In this document: in pieces, positions 52,882 to 62,236 of the stretch
How positions within the stretch are numbered: the first letter of the stretch is position 1
Layout: each line of letters opens with the position of its first letter
DNA from: Gammaproteobacteria bacterium
GTDB taxonomy: Bacteria > Pseudomonadota > Gammaproteobacteria > Competibacterales > Competibacteraceae
Assembly: GCA_024234995.1 (NCBI GenBank)
Contig: JACKNF010000013.1
Location: forward strand, 1 to 64,000
Direction of reading: 5' to 3'
DNA length: 64,000 nucleotides
Program-made: the position numbers and the translations under genes
Notes under the pieces: generated by a model
What the model was told of the DNA's origin: nothing
Databases searched by the model: none
Seen by the model: the letters and a program-made list of their open reading frames with translations, nothing else

Positions 52882-53890
52882 AGGTTGCCGCATCAACCTT
52901 GACCCGTTGTCCTTCTTCCAGCTTGCTTGCGGGGCGCACGACCAGCCTCGCGGTCTCCGCCAGACCAGAAATAATCTCGGTTTTTATTTCGCCGGCGATC
53001 CCGGTTTCAACCGGCTGGCGGTGCAACCGGTGGTTGTCGACGGTCCAGACATGCCCCTCAACCACACTGGCCGCCGGAATCAGTAGCGCATTTTCATGCT
53101 GTTCAACAATGATATTCACCTCAGCGGTCATACCGGTGCGCAATGGTGTCTCCTCCACCAAACCGATACGCACCCGATAACTGCGCGTGACCGGGTTACC
53201 TTTCAGGGTAATTTCCGACACCTTACCTTCAAGCACTTGATCCGGCAAAGCCGGTGCGCGAATCAGCACGCGTTGCCCAGACTGGACGAGCAAAATATCT
53301 TCTTCATCGACTTCTGCCTCGATCCGCAACGGCGTGCAACAAGAAAAATAGAAAACCGGCTGGCTGGCTGGAATTAACTGGCCAACTTCCCCATCGCGTT
53401 GCAGGATTTGCCCGTCTGCTGGAGCGGTCAGCGTCATGAATGCGCGCAAGGTCCGCGCCCGGGCTAAGGCCGCTTCTGCTGCCTGCCACTCGGAACGCGC
53501 CCGATCCCGCTCCAGGACCGTGCCCAAACCACGGTTGAGCAGCGCTTGGGCACTGTCAAGCTGAATTTTGGCGAAACGCATGCGTGCTTCCAATTCATCC
53601 ACCGATTTTTGCAAATCCTGGTCTTCAAGCCGGGCCAGTGTCTGTCCTTCCTGGACATAATCGCCTTCATCAACCTTGAGTTCCATCAGGCGGCTGGTGT
53701 TACGAGGGGCAATCGGCAGCATTACCGTTGGCTCTACCGTGCCTGTCGCATAAACTGCCCGCACCGCAGGCCCTCGGACCGGCTCGGTGACTTCCACCGT
53801 GATGGGCCCCAATAACCGCCATAAAGCAAAACCAGCCGCCGCCAGCAGAACCAACGTCAGCACTATCCAGAAAAATCCAGGACGTTTCAT
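52874..53890 (-). CDS. HlyD/RND-type periplasmic adaptor protein
   Basis: A 338-residue membrane-fusion protein. The N-terminal anchor is at about 6-26 (FFWIVLTLVLLAAAGFALW). Then a biotinyl-lipoyl half (VDEGDYVQEGQTLARLED), a helical hairpin (LQKSVDELEARMRFAKIQL ... RARSEWQAAEAALARAR), the second lipoyl half (LTAPADGQILQRDGEVGQ) and beta-barrel and membrane-proximal domains. Such proteins bridge an inner-membrane pump to an outer-membrane duct. The start at 53890 has AGGATGATTTT upstream; the frame to 54130 is not supported. No pump gene is adjacent: the nearest candidate, the FtsX-type permease and ATPase at 60992-62919, is 7 kb away on the other strand. Confidence 0.9.
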   Translation of the reverse strand: MKRPGFFWIVLTLVLLAAAGFALWRLLGPITVEVTEPVRGPAVRAVYATGTVEPTVMLPIAPRNTSRLMELKVDEGDYVQEGQTLARLEDQDLQKSVDELEARMRFAKIQLDSAQALLNRGLGTVLERDRARSEWQAAEAALARARTLRAFMTLTAPADGQILQRDGEVGQLIPASQPVFYFSCCTPLRIEAEVDEEDILLVQSGQRVLIRAPALPDQVLEGKVSEITLKGNPVTRSYRVRIGLVEETPLRTGMTAEVNIIVEQHENALLIPAASVVEGHVWTVDNHRLHRQPVETGIAGEIKTEIISGLAETARLVVRPASKLEEGQRVKVDAATSK

Positions 53891-54220
53891 AAAATCATCC
53901 TGCTTGTCCCGCAAGCATTCACTCCCCTTGCCCCCGTCAAAAAGGCAAGAGGAGAGAATGATTACGATGAAGTTCATCGAATCGTCTATTGCCGCCCGGC
54001 AGACGCTGATCGTATGTGAAACTGATGGGCTGCCTATGGATTTAACCATTGAGCATGCCATCTGCTTGCATGATAAATTATCTCTTGAATATGGCATCCC
54101 TTTGCAAAGAGCCGGCAAACTTCGATGCATCTCCGGGATTCTTGACCGGCTTCGTCAGTGACGATTTCTTGCAGCCAAACGTCGAGCGGCCCTATCCATT
54201 TCTTCTCCTGCATGCCTGCG

Positions 54221-56359
54221 ATGTCTCTGTTGCCTAAGTTGACCGAAATGAAATCCGGCAGCCTGGTGCTGATAGCCACCCTCATGGCCAGCACCTTTGC
54301 TTATCTTTGGAATCCCATACCGCTACAAACTTTTCGGAATATGACATTCGATCAGTATCAACGCTGGCATCCCCGGATTTATCGGGAAGCGCCCGTGCGT
54401 ATCATTGATATCGATGACGAAAGTCTGCGGCGGCTGGGGCAATGGCCATGGCCTCGAACGCAAGTCGCCAAATTGGTGTCCCGGTTGCAGGACGCACAGC
54501 CAGCGGCCATTGCCTTCGATGTTATCTTCGCCGAACCTGACCGGACGTCCCCCAAGGCCATACTGGATCTATGGCAGGTCACGCCATCACTACGCCACCA
54601 GCTGGATAGTTTGCCAGACCACGATACGTTATTTGCTCAGACGATTAGCCGGGGCGGCGTCGTGCTAGGGTTTGGCGTGGAACGTAAGGACCAGCATGCC
54701 AGCGCGCCCAGCATCAAGGCACGCTACGTGATCCTAGGAGAAGCGCCGCAAGCCTATGTGCATGCCTTCTCGAATACTGTCAACTCACTACCCATGCTGG
54801 AGACAGCAGCCACCGGCCTCGGGGCAGTTACCTTCATTCCCGATGCCGATGGCGTGGTCAGGAAAGTGCCGCTATTGATCCGGGTAGAAAATACGCTGAT
54901 GCCCTCACTGTCCGCGGAGGCGCTGCGCGTTGCTCAGGGAGCACACAATTACACAACCCGGACCGTCTCCGCGCAGGGGGTTGGATTGGCCGAGGTCCGC
55001 ATTGGCAATCTGCCCGTGCCGACGACGCCCGAAGGTGAGATCTGGATCCATTACACGGAGCCCGTGGCCAGCCGCTATATCCCCGCCTGGAAGGTCCTGG
55101 CCGGTGAGGTGCCAGCCCAGGCATTGCCGGGTCATATCTTGCTGGTTGGCACATCTGCCCAAGGTCTGATGGATCTGCGTTTCAATCCCAGGGGAGGAAC
55201 CCTGCCAGGCGTCGAAGTGCATGCTCAAATGATCGAGCAGTTGCTGACCGGTGGTGGGCTTGCACGTCCTTCCTGGGCCAGTGCCATTGAATTCCTGATC
55301 ATCGTCTGCGGCGGTCTCGTCACCGGCACGGTTGCGCTGGCTGCAGGAGCGATCGTTTCGTTCCTGGCATTTGCGGCGTTGCTGGCCTTGGTATGGGCCG
55401 GTGCCTGGCACGCCTTTACTGCGCATGGATTGCTGATCGACGCTGTGACACCCAGCCTGGCCTTTACCTTCATCTACGTTTTTTCAAGCATCATTCACCA
55501 CCTATCGAGTGAGCGCCGCCAGCGCTGGATCAGGCAAGCTTTCGCGCGTTACGTTTCCCCCAATCTAGTGACTTATCTGATCAAGCAACCGGATGCCCTC
55601 GAATTAGGCGGGCGCCGCCAGCAGTGCAGCTTTGTCTTCACAGACCTGACCGGCTTCACAACCCTGATGGAAGGCATGGACCCCGGCACCGCCGTGACCC
55701 TGCTCAATAACTATCTCGATCGCATGATCGCCATCGCATTCTCGCATCAGGGCACGCTCGACCGCATTGTCGGGGATGCAGTGGCCATCATGTTTTCAGC
55801 GCCCATCCTGCAACCGGACCATCAACGCCGTGCTCTGGCTTGCGCATTGGATATGCAACGCTTTGCCCGACAGTATGCAATTGAACTCAAGGCGAACGGC
55901 ATAGCCTTTGGGCAAACCCGTATCGGAATTCACACCGGTGAAGTCATCGTCGGCAACTTCGGGGGCAGCACGATCTTTGATTACCGTGCTCTTGGCGATC
56001 CGGTCAATGTTGCGTCGCGTCTGGAAAGCGCCAATAAGCACCTTGGCACACTCATCTGTGTCTCTGAAGCCACGCTGGCGGGTTGCCCCGATTGGCCAGC
56101 ACGAACGATCGGGCATATCCTTCTCAAAGGCAAATCGCAGCCACTGGCGGTCTTCGAGCCGCTGGACCCGCAGCAGATCAACGGCCCCGATACCGGCTAT
56201 CAAGCGGCCTTCGAACAGATGTGCCGTGGACAGCCAGAGGTATTGCAAGTCTTCGAGGCACTCGCGCTGCAACGCCCCGATGACCCGCTCGTGGCCTTGC
56301 ACCTGAAGAGACTTCGTGCGGGAAAAACCGGGGATTTAATCCTTATGACTGAGAAATGA
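54221..56359 (+). CDS. CHASE2-domain adenylate/guanylate cyclase
   Basis: A 712-residue class III nucleotide cyclase. An N-terminal helix, a periplasmic CHASE2 domain (about 30-310; APVRIIDIDDESLRRLGQWPWPR, GAVTFIPDADGVVRKVPLL in parts), three membrane helices (about 335-430), and a catalytic domain (about 465-640). Metal-binding aspartates are in FVFTDLTGFTTL and RIVGDAVAIMF; LGDPVNVASRLESANK carries the purine-contacting Asp and the transition-state Asn and Arg. The usual adenine-specifying Lys before VGD is Arg here (LDRIVGDA). Start uncertain: 54221, 54248 or further upstream at 54158. It sits beside OmpA and FecR genes on the opposite strand, a combination seen in other proteobacteria. 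Confidence 0.9.
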   Translation: MSLLPKLTEMKSGSLVLIATLMASTFAYLWNPIPLQTFRNMTFDQYQRWHPRIYREAPVRIIDIDDESLRRLGQWPWPRTQVAKLVSRLQDAQPAAIAFDVIFAEPDRTSPKAILDLWQVTPSLRHQLDSLPDHDTLFAQTISRGGVVLGFGVERKDQHASAPSIKARYVILGEAPQAYVHAFSNTVNSLPMLETAATGLGAVTFIPDADGVVRKVPLLIRVENTLMPSLSAEALRVAQGAHNYTTRTVSAQGVGLAEVRIGNLPVPTTPEGEIWIHYTEPVASRYIPAWKVLAGEVPAQALPGHILLVGTSAQGLMDLRFNPRGGTLPGVEVHAQMIEQLLTGGGLARPSWASAIEFLIIVCGGLVTGTVALAAGAIVSFLAFAALLALVWAGAWHAFTAHGLLIDAVTPSLAFTFIYVFSSIIHHLSSERRQRWIRQAFARYVSPNLVTYLIKQPDALELGGRRQQCSFVFTDLTGFTTLMEGMDPGTAVTLLNNYLDRMIAIAFSHQGTLDRIVGDAVAIMFSAPILQPDHQRRALACALDMQRFARQYAIELKANGIAFGQTRIGIHTGEVIVGNFGGSTIFDYRALGDPVNVASRLESANKHLGTLICVSEATLAGCPDWPARTIGHILLKGKSQPLAVFEPLDPQQINGPDTGYQAAFEQMCRGQPEVLQVFEALALQRPDDPLVALHLKRLRAGKTGDLILMTEK

Positions 56360-56372
56360 CCGGGAAGCGCCT

Positions 56373-56996
56373 TTAGCGCACCGTGACTTCAACGCGACGG
56401 TTGCGCGGCTCGTCGGTATTGTCGGGTGTCGATACACGCAGGTTCTTCTCGCCGTGGGACTCAATGCTGATTCGATCGGGGCTGATGATGGAACCGCCCA
56501 GCTGACTGATCGTTTCCGCGGTTGAACGGGCGCGCACCAGACCTAAACGGGCGTTTTCAGCGGCGTCACCCATAGTATCCGTATGCCCAATCACAGAGAT
56601 ATCCGGCGCAGGGCGTCTCTGGATCTCTGCAAGAATCTCCGGCAGATCGGCTTGTGATTCCGGAGTCAAAACATCCGTGCCAGCCTTAAAGTACAGAAGA
56701 TAGCTCACCGGCTTCTGGGGACTCGCGGCTAATGCGGCTCCAAAATCCTCCGCGATCTGCTCGTCGCTCACCATAAAAGTTTTGCCGGCAGGGCCGCCAA
56801 TAGCCGCCCCCTCACGGCCTTTTTCAAGCAGAGTGACCCCCTCGCGCCCCGCCACGGCTACCTTGCCGGTCGTGCCGTCATCGTTTGGGAGCAGCACGAC
56901 ATAATTTTTGGCGCACCCGGCCACCCCTAAAACCACGGTTATCAACACCGCCCAACCCAAGGCGCTACCATTTCCATCACAAAAACTGAGAAACAT
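56373..56996 (-). CDS. OmpA-family lipoprotein
   Basis: A 207-residue outer-membrane lipoprotein. Signal peptide with lipobox GVAGC (Cys28). A middle segment (about 30-95) is followed by a C-terminal OmpA/MotB peptidoglycan-binding domain: YLLYFKAGTDVLTPESQ, ISVIGHTDTMGDAAENARLGLVRARS (two parts), RISIESHGE and the closing EPRNRRVEVTVR, with the Asp and Arg that contact diaminopimelate present in the TDTMG and NRRVEV blocks. AAGGAC precedes the ATG. It lies 5 bases after the FecR gene and converges on the cyclase gene with 13 bases between the stops. Confidence 0.92.
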   Translation of the reverse strand: MFLSFCDGNGSALGWAVLITVVLGVAGCAKNYVVLLPNDDGTTGKVAVAGREGVTLLEKGREGAAIGGPAGKTFMVSDEQIAEDFGAALAASPQKPVSYLLYFKAGTDVLTPESQADLPEILAEIQRRPAPDISVIGHTDTMGDAAENARLGLVRARSTAETISQLGGSIISPDRISIESHGEKNLRVSTPDNTDEPRNRRVEVTVR

Positions 56997-57001
56997 GATA
57001 C

Positions 57002-57454
57002 TTAGTCCTTTGCTTCAACCGTTACCAGAAAATGGGTGCCCCGGATACCTATATTTCCTGCCGGCGTCTTCAAAGAAACCCCTTCCGGCTTCAATTTGGC
57101 GATAACTCCAGAGATATAATTCAGAGAGCCTCTGCGCATGCTAGCGCCTAGTTTCAGGTCACCGTCACTGGGTGAATAGAGATACTCATCGACGACCAGT
57201 TCGGTATCGGGTCCTAGCGACATGACCGTGTTGTCCTTCAAGGTCACCCCCATGCTGCCCGGTTTTCCGGTCTTCAGAACATTGCCCCGTTGTAACGGAG
57301 TCCCAGGCTCCGCTTGGGTGGCTTTACCAGCCACTAACACCACGGCATCTCCGTCGACCGTCTTAACATAGCCAATCACCGCATCTTCCGCTGATGATAC
57401 ATTCACAACCAAAGAAAACGCTCCCGCTAAGACCAGCAATCGCATGGCCAACAT
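57002..57454 (-). CDS. FecR-domain secreted protein
   Basis: A 150-residue secreted protein with signal peptide (MRLLVLAGAFSLVVNVSSAE, cleaved at about 22). A single FecR domain follows: IGYVKTVDGDAVVLVAGK, GTPLQRGNVLKTGKPGSMGV, LKDNTVMSLGPDTELVVDEY, RGSLNYISGVIAK, and the final SLKTPAGNIGIRGTHFLV, which is the hallmark of the stand-alone FecR family. Role: periplasmic, with no evidence of an associated sigma factor. GAAGGAG 8 bases before the ATG fixes the start. It is co-transcribed with the OmpA gene. Confidence 0.92.
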   Translation of the reverse strand: MLAMRLLVLAGAFSLVVNVSSAEDAVIGYVKTVDGDAVVLVAGKATQAEPGTPLQRGNVLKTGKPGSMGVTLKDNTVMSLGPDTELVVDEYLYSPSDGDLKLGASMRRGSLNYISGVIAKLKPEGVSLKTPAGNIGIRGTHFLVTVEAKD

Positions 57455-57630
57455 ATCAAGTCTCCTTCACCAGTCCATTAAAGATTGCTAACGCTGGAAA
57501 ATAGTAATCCTCTTCAGAGCCATGGAATGCAACTTTAGCACTTCCCCAAAGATCGCTTCCACTCCTTCTGTAAACGGTTACCATCCACTATGCTACTCAT
57601 TACTTAAAAATTTTCTTGACCGCCTCTCAA

Positions 57631-58107
57631 ATGAACGACACCGGCCCTCAGTCCTTGCCGAGCCTCCTCGCAGCCCGTGAACTCCGGGAATGCGCGGGCT
57701 GCGGCACGCGATTTATCGGTTGGAGCTGGCATACACACTGCCACGCCTGCTACCGGTACATCAAGCCCGGCCCTGATGCGTCACAGCACGATCCAGAGAC
57801 GGAAACGCGCTTGCTCAAAATAGAGCTGGAGATGATCCGGCTGGAGCTGGCACAGGAGCGAAAAGCCTACCTCGAAATAGCCGATCAGTTAGCCGTGCTT
57901 GAGCGGGCCTCTATGGACCTGAAAACCGAACGCGATCTATGGATGGAGCGATATTTTAAGGCGCTGGCGGCCCGTTCATCACGGCGGCCAATGATTCCAC
58001 CAGGCATTCTGCGGCGGCTGCTCTGGTTGTGCCACCCGGACCGGCATGGTGACAGCGAAGCTGCTAACACCGCAACTGCCTGGCTGCTGTCCCAGCGGAA
58101 GCGATGA
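57631..58107 (+). CDS. Zinc-ribbon, coiled-coil, HPD (J-like) protein
   Basis: A 158-residue cytosolic protein, not assigned to a named family. Residues about 20-45 form a zinc ribbon with two CxxC pairs (ECAGCGTRF ... HCHACYRYI). About 60-110 is a coiled coil (LLKIELEMIRLELAQERKAY). The C-terminus has LRRLLWLCHPDRHGDSEAAN, which carries the HPD tripeptide in the helix-loop setting of DnaJ domains, although the domain is short. The ATG at 57631 is preferred to a TTG at 57616. The stop overlaps the trkH start by 4 bases (ATGA), so it is translationally coupled to potassium uptake. A chaperone or regulatory role for the transporter is inferred only. Confidence 0.7.
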   Translation: MNDTGPQSLPSLLAARELRECAGCGTRFIGWSWHTHCHACYRYIKPGPDASQHDPETETRLLKIELEMIRLELAQERKAYLEIADQLAVLERASMDLKTERDLWMERYFKALAARSSRRPMIPPGILRRLLWLCHPDRHGDSEAANTATAWLLSQRKR

Positions 58108-59573
58108 CCGGGCAAAGCGTCCGGTTGCTGGCCGCCGCTGTCCGGCCCCGGGTGATCCTGAAATATCTCGGCGTCTTGCTGCTGTCGACCGTGGCGATAG
58201 CTGCCGTACCGGCGCTGGCCGCCTTTTTCTATGATGACTCCAAAAGCGCACTGCGCTTTGCCGCCATGGCAGCGATGCTATTCATCGTTGGGCGCGGTTT
58301 AGCGCGCATTCATGCCCCTCCCCGCATTCAATTGAATGAGGCGTTAGCAATCACCGCATTGGCATTCCTGGCCGCTGCACTGGCGATGATCTGGCCCTTG
58401 ATGGCCGAAGGCTTGAGCTTCATCGATGCCTTGTTCGAAGCGGTCTCTGCGGTTACCACCACGGGCTTATCCACCTTGGCAACTGTCGAGGATCGCAGTC
58501 AGGCCTTTCTATTCGCCCGCGCCTGGCTGCAATGGTATGGGGGATTGGCGATCACCGTGCTGGCGCTGGCTTTTATTCTGACGCCGGGCGCAGCAACCCG
58601 GCGGCTGGCTGGTTCTGAAGCAGATGCTGCCGAGCTGGTGATGGGCACCCGCTGGCGGGCCCGGCATGTCCTGGCCGTATATGTGGTGCTGACTATTGGG
58701 GGTATAGTGCTGCTATGGATCGCCGGCGCCCGAGGATTTGATGCGGTGATTCATACCTTGACAGCAATCTCCACCGGAGGCTTTGCCGGCTATGACCGGC
58801 TCGATCACCTCGGCGCCTGGCCAGTATTAACCGGATTGATGGTCATCATGCTGTCCGGCGCAATTTCTTTCTCGTTACAATTCCGCTCTTGGGTCAAAGG
58901 ATTGCGTGTGCTTCGCACCGATCCGGAATTACATGCTTTACTACTCGCCGGCCTGATCACTTTTCTCGCATTGGCGGCCTGTTTCGCGTTTAGCAAGGGT
59001 GGCATTCCCGACAAGGATGGATGGGCCAACGCTGCTTTTCTTGCCGTCTCGGCGCAAACCACAACAGGCTTTGCCATGACACCGGTGGCTGAACTACCCG
59101 ATGCCGTGCAACTGGTGTTAATAGTGAGTATGAGCATCGGTGGCGATATGGGTTCGACTGCTGGCGGCGTCAAGATTTTGCGGCTATTGATTTTACTCCG
59201 GCTGGTGCAACTGCTGCTGGCGCGAGTCATGGTACCGCGCCATGCCGTTCTGGATCTTCAGATCGGAAACCGGCGGCTCGATGCCCGCGAGATCGAGGCA
59301 GCAGTGGGTGTAGCCGCCGCATTTAGCCTAGCCGCGCTATTGTCCTGGCTGCCCTTTCTGCTGGCGGGCGTCAAACCGCTGGCGGCTTTATTCGAGGTGG
59401 CGTCAGCCCTTGCGACCTGCGGGTTGAGCGCCGGGGTAGCTGCACCCGGTTTAAGCCCTCTACTGAAGCTGGTTTTATGCCTAGATATGCTGATGGGGCG
59501 ATTGGAGATCATCGCCCTGCTCATTCTAGTTTATCCTCGCACCTGGTTCGGCAGGAGATCGGAACCGTTATGA
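58104..59573 (+). CDS. trkH: TrkH family potassium-uptake channel subunit
   Basis: A 489-residue polytopic membrane protein that conducts K+. It has about ten hydrophobic helices and the four pseudo-repeated pore loops of the Trk/Ktr superfamily: SAVTTTGLSTL (about 112), TAISTGGFAGYD (about 222), SAQTTTGFAMTP (about 320) and SALATCGLSAG (about 435), each with the selectivity-filter glycine. It starts at the ATGA overlap with the zinc-ribbon gene and ends in an ATGA overlap with the TrkA-like gene, so the three are one translation unit. Gating by the TrkA-like partner is expected. Confidence 0.93.
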   Translation: MTGQSVRLLAAAVRPRVILKYLGVLLLSTVAIAAVPALAAFFYDDSKSALRFAAMAAMLFIVGRGLARIHAPPRIQLNEALAITALAFLAAALAMIWPLMAEGLSFIDALFEAVSAVTTTGLSTLATVEDRSQAFLFARAWLQWYGGLAITVLALAFILTPGAATRRLAGSEADAAELVMGTRWRARHVLAVYVVLTIGGIVLLWIAGARGFDAVIHTLTAISTGGFAGYDRLDHLGAWPVLTGLMVIMLSGAISFSLQFRSWVKGLRVLRTDPELHALLLAGLITFLALAACFAFSKGGIPDKDGWANAAFLAVSAQTTTGFAMTPVAELPDAVQLVLIVSMSIGGDMGSTAGGVKILRLLILLRLVQLLLARVMVPRHAVLDLQIGNRRLDAREIEAAVGVAAAFSLAALLSWLPFLLAGVKPLAALFEVASALATCGLSAGVAAPGLSPLLKLVLCLDMLMGRLEIIALLILVYPRTWFGRRSEPL

Positions 59574-60253
59574 GAGTTGCATTTGTGGGAGCCGGCCCTA
59601 TCACAGCCGGCGCTGCAAACATCCTGATTCGCCGGCGGGTGGATGTGGTCATTATTGAAAAAGATAAGGGACGCATCGATGCGCTGACGGAAATTCTGGA
59701 TTGCGGATTCATCCATGGCGATGGTTCAAAGCCGGCCATGTTGCGCGAGGCCGGTCCTCAACACACTGATGTGCTGTGCTGCCTGACTGACAACGATCAA
59801 TCCAATATTCTGGCCAGTCTGGTCGGGCGATCGCTGGGCTTTCGCCGGATCATCACGCAAATTGAAGATACCGAATTTGAGCATGTCTGCCTGGAATTGG
59901 GTCTGACCGATCTCATCATTCCACACCGGCAAGCAGCGCAAGCGCTGGCTGATTTAGCGTTTGGCACGCTGCCCGAAGATTTCGCCAATTTTTTCAAAAA
60001 TGGCGCACGGCTATTTTCCTTCGCAGTCCGCGAGGAAGACGCCGGTACGGTTGAAGATCTACCCTTACCGAAGCATTGCATGGCGATTTGTATCTACCGC
60101 TACGACAAGATGCTTCTGCCCACGAAGGCTTCTCAGCTCGAACTGGGCGATGAGGTCGTTTTGCTAGCGCATGAAGACAGTATGCGCGAACTACGGGAGC
60201 GTTGGGCAGTTGCTCCAGCAGCAGCGGATTCTGGCGAAACAGCCGCTTCTTAA
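59570..60253 (+). CDS. trkA: TrkA-type NAD-binding K+ channel regulator
   Basis: A 227-residue cytosolic regulator with one TrkA_N Rossmann domain (MRVAFVGAGPITAGAANIL, IIEKDKGRIDAL, GDGSKPAMLREAG; the first glycine loop is GAGPITA, a shortened variant of GxGxxG) and one TrkA_C domain (about 140-215). Single N+C unit proteins resemble KtrA more than the double-unit E. coli TrkA. It binds NAD(H)/ATP to gate the TrkH pore. The start at 59570 overlaps the trkH stop by 4 bases; a frame open to 59477 lies inside trkH. Confidence 0.92.
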   Translation: MRVAFVGAGPITAGAANILIRRRVDVVIIEKDKGRIDALTEILDCGFIHGDGSKPAMLREAGPQHTDVLCCLTDNDQSNILASLVGRSLGFRRIITQIEDTEFEHVCLELGLTDLIIPHRQAAQALADLAFGTLPEDFANFFKNGARLFSFAVREEDAGTVEDLPLPKHCMAICIYRYDKMLLPTKASQLELGDEVVLLAHEDSMRELRERWAVAPAAADSGETAAS

Positions 60254-60315
60254 AGTGACATCGCCCGGCCGCGCTTAGAGATTGCAGCCCTGGCCATCCG
60301 CATGGCGGGTTACCG

Positions 60316-60690
60316 TCAGTGCCGGATGTGAGCAGCGGCTTGCTCGCGGGTATAGAACTGCTCCTCGCGCACAAAGCCGGCCAGAACAGTGGGCTTGAGC
60401 GCGGTCACACGGCCAGCGGCATCGCGGGCGGCTACAACCGCCGGCGGCAAGCCCTCCAGCAAGTGCATGGGTGCAGGCCGCCCGTCGGCAAAGCATGCAC
60501 GGTAGATCTGGTGCGTTATGGTGTCTAAAAAGGCTGGAGCGAATCCTAGCGCTTGGTTTTCCGCGCTAACCCCGCCGGTGCCCCGGAAGCAGCGGTTTTG
60601 CTGGCGCAGCGTCCGGGCGGTCAGGCAGTGAGCCGATCCTTGGGGGGATGGCCAGAAATCCGGGTCTCGATCCAAGCGATTCGTAAGCAT
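60316..60690 (-). CDS. Hypothetical protein (124 aa)
   Basis: A 124-residue protein not recognised by family. The start MLTNRLDRDPDFWPSP has GGAG 9 bases upstream; an ATG at 60732 would add a non-conserved piece. It is rich in Arg, Ala and Pro, has Cys residues in HCLTAR and NRCFRG and in YRACFADGRPAP, and ends REQAAAHIRH. No signal peptide, helix-turn-helix or membrane helix is seen. Convergent with the TrkA-like gene, 62 bases between stops. Codon use is like its neighbours. Function unknown. Confidence 0.65.
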   Translation of the reverse strand: MLTNRLDRDPDFWPSPQGSAHCLTARTLRQQNRCFRGTGGVSAENQALGFAPAFLDTITHQIYRACFADGRPAPMHLLEGLPPAVVAARDAAGRVTALKPTVLAGFVREEQFYTREQAAAHIRH

Positions 60691-60991
60691 GGCGTCGTCT
60701 CCTGAGCAGCGTGTCAACGTGAGGAATATCAAGCAATATAAATGCCATACTGAGAACCAATAACTGGTACATGATTATTTTTATTTATTATCAAACAGTT
60801 GAATGAAAAACAATCTATTGAAAAACCCGATTACCGGGCTAGATCGCGGAATATCGCGGTTAAAACCATCGTCTTTAGCGGACCAAGTTTGTCTGCTAAC
60901 CGTACCGGAATGGGCAATCCGTCATGCTTCGCATTCGAACCGGCATTGCACGATGCCGATCGATGATTGAAAAAATTAAATACGCAATTCG
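60691..60991. other. Intergenic region, AT-rich, no gene seen
   Basis: About 300 bases between a minus-strand hypothetical gene and the plus-strand permease, so promoters for both are expected. An A/T-rich tract lies at about 60765-60825. A short CCCG-ATTAC-CGGG hairpin sits at 60826-60838. No credible reading frame or ribosome site for another gene. Confidence 0.4.
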
Positions 60992-62236
60992 ATGTCTGTC
61001 CAACTTGCCATCGCTGTGACCCAGTTGATCAGCCGCCGCCGACCTACTCTAGTCTCATTAACGGGGATCGCTCTCGGGGTCGCGTTCTTTCTGGCTGTAT
61101 CCTCTTTGATGCGCGGTTCCGAGCGCGATTTCATCAAGCGGCTCATTGATAACAGTCCACATATCACGGTCTCCGATGAGTACCGGCACGCTCAGAAACA
61201 GCCGGTCCGCGAACGGTGGCCTGAAGGTGCGATTGAAGTGCGACGGGTCAAACCATTGACGGAGGTACGTGGCATTCGCGGTCATGGCCAAAAACTGGCC
61301 TTCATTGAATCGTTGCCAGGACTACGCGCTGCGCCCGTTTTAGTGGGATCTGTGGTGCTGACGTTTGCCGGACGCATCGAGGGCGTCACTCTGAACGGCA
61401 TCATCCCGGAGAAAATGAAAGGCGTTTCCACCATCGAGGAAAAGCTGATACATGGATCCTTGGAGGCGCTGGCAACCAACCCGAACGGTATCGCCATCGG
61501 CGACGGCCTGGCTAAGAAATTCGGCCTGGAAATGGGCAGCGTGGTCAATGTGTCCTCGCCGGCGGGCGAGGTGCGTACACTAAAAGTGACCGGCATCTTC
61601 CATACCGGCAACGTTAATTATGATGATTCCCAAACCTTCGTGCTGCTGAAGCGGGCGCAAGGATTATTGGATCGAGCCAACCGGATCAACCGCCTTATTC
61701 TCCAGCTTGATGATCCCTACGCTGCTCGCGAGACCGCCGCCGTGATCGAACGGCGCATCGGTTATAAATCGCTATCCTGGCAAGAATCGGCTGAGGACCT
61801 GATGAGCGTGCTGCTGGTGCGTAATCTGATCATGTACAGTGTGGTGGCAGCGATCCTGGTCGTAGCATCGTTTGGCATTTACAACACCATTTCCACGATC
61901 GTCATGGAAAAGATTCAGGATATTGCCATCCTCAAGTCGATGGGCTTTCACGCCCGCGATATCCGGCGGATTTTTCTGGCCGAAGGACTGATTCTCGGGG
62001 CGCTTGGCAGCCTGATAGGCGTCACGCTCGGCATAGGGCTGATGTGGCTGCTGGCGCAAGTTGAGATCAAGCCGCCGGGCGCTACCGAAATCGTTCACCT
62101 GCCGATCTACTGGGGCTGGGAGCAGTATCTAATGGCAGCCGGTTTCGCACTGGCTTCGGCGGCCGGCGCTGCCTATTTGCCAGCGCGAAAGGCGGGGCAG
62201 GTACAGCCCGTGACAATTCTGCGGGGAATGGCGTGA
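60992..62236 (+). CDS. FtsX/MacB-type ABC transporter permease (LolE-like)
   Basis: A 414-residue permease with the MacB/LolC-E plan: an N-terminal helix (about 18-40), a periplasmic domain (about 45-270) and three C-terminal helices (about 280-300, 325-350, 375-395). The cytoplasmic coupling region KIQDIAILKSMGFHARDIRRIFLAEG (two parts) and the closing [18 protein letters not shown] are typical FtsX signatures. Substrate unknown: such systems handle lipoproteins, lipids or peptides. No good Shine-Dalgarno. The ATPase gene starts with GTGA overlapping the stop. The adaptor protein at 52874 may belong to the same transporter. Confidence 0.92.
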   Translation: MSVQLAIAVTQLISRRRPTLVSLTGIALGVAFFLAVSSLMRGSERDFIKRLIDNSPHITVSDEYRHAQKQPVRERWPEGAIEVRRVKPLTEVRGIRGHGQKLAFIESLPGLRAAPVLVGSVVLTFAGRIEGVTLNGIIPEKMKGVSTIEEKLIHGSLEALATNPNGIAIGDGLAKKFGLEMGSVVNVSSPAGEVRTLKVTGIFHTGNVNYDDSQTFVLLKRAQGLLDRANRINRLILQLDDPYAARETAAVIERRIGYKSLSWQESAEDLMSVLLVRNLIMYSVVAAILVVASFGIYNTISTIVMEKIQDIAILKSMGFHARDIRRIFLAEGLILGALGSLIGVTLGIGLMWLLAQVEIKPPGATEIVHLPIYWGWEQYLMAAGFALASAAGAAYLPARKAGQVQPVTILRGMA

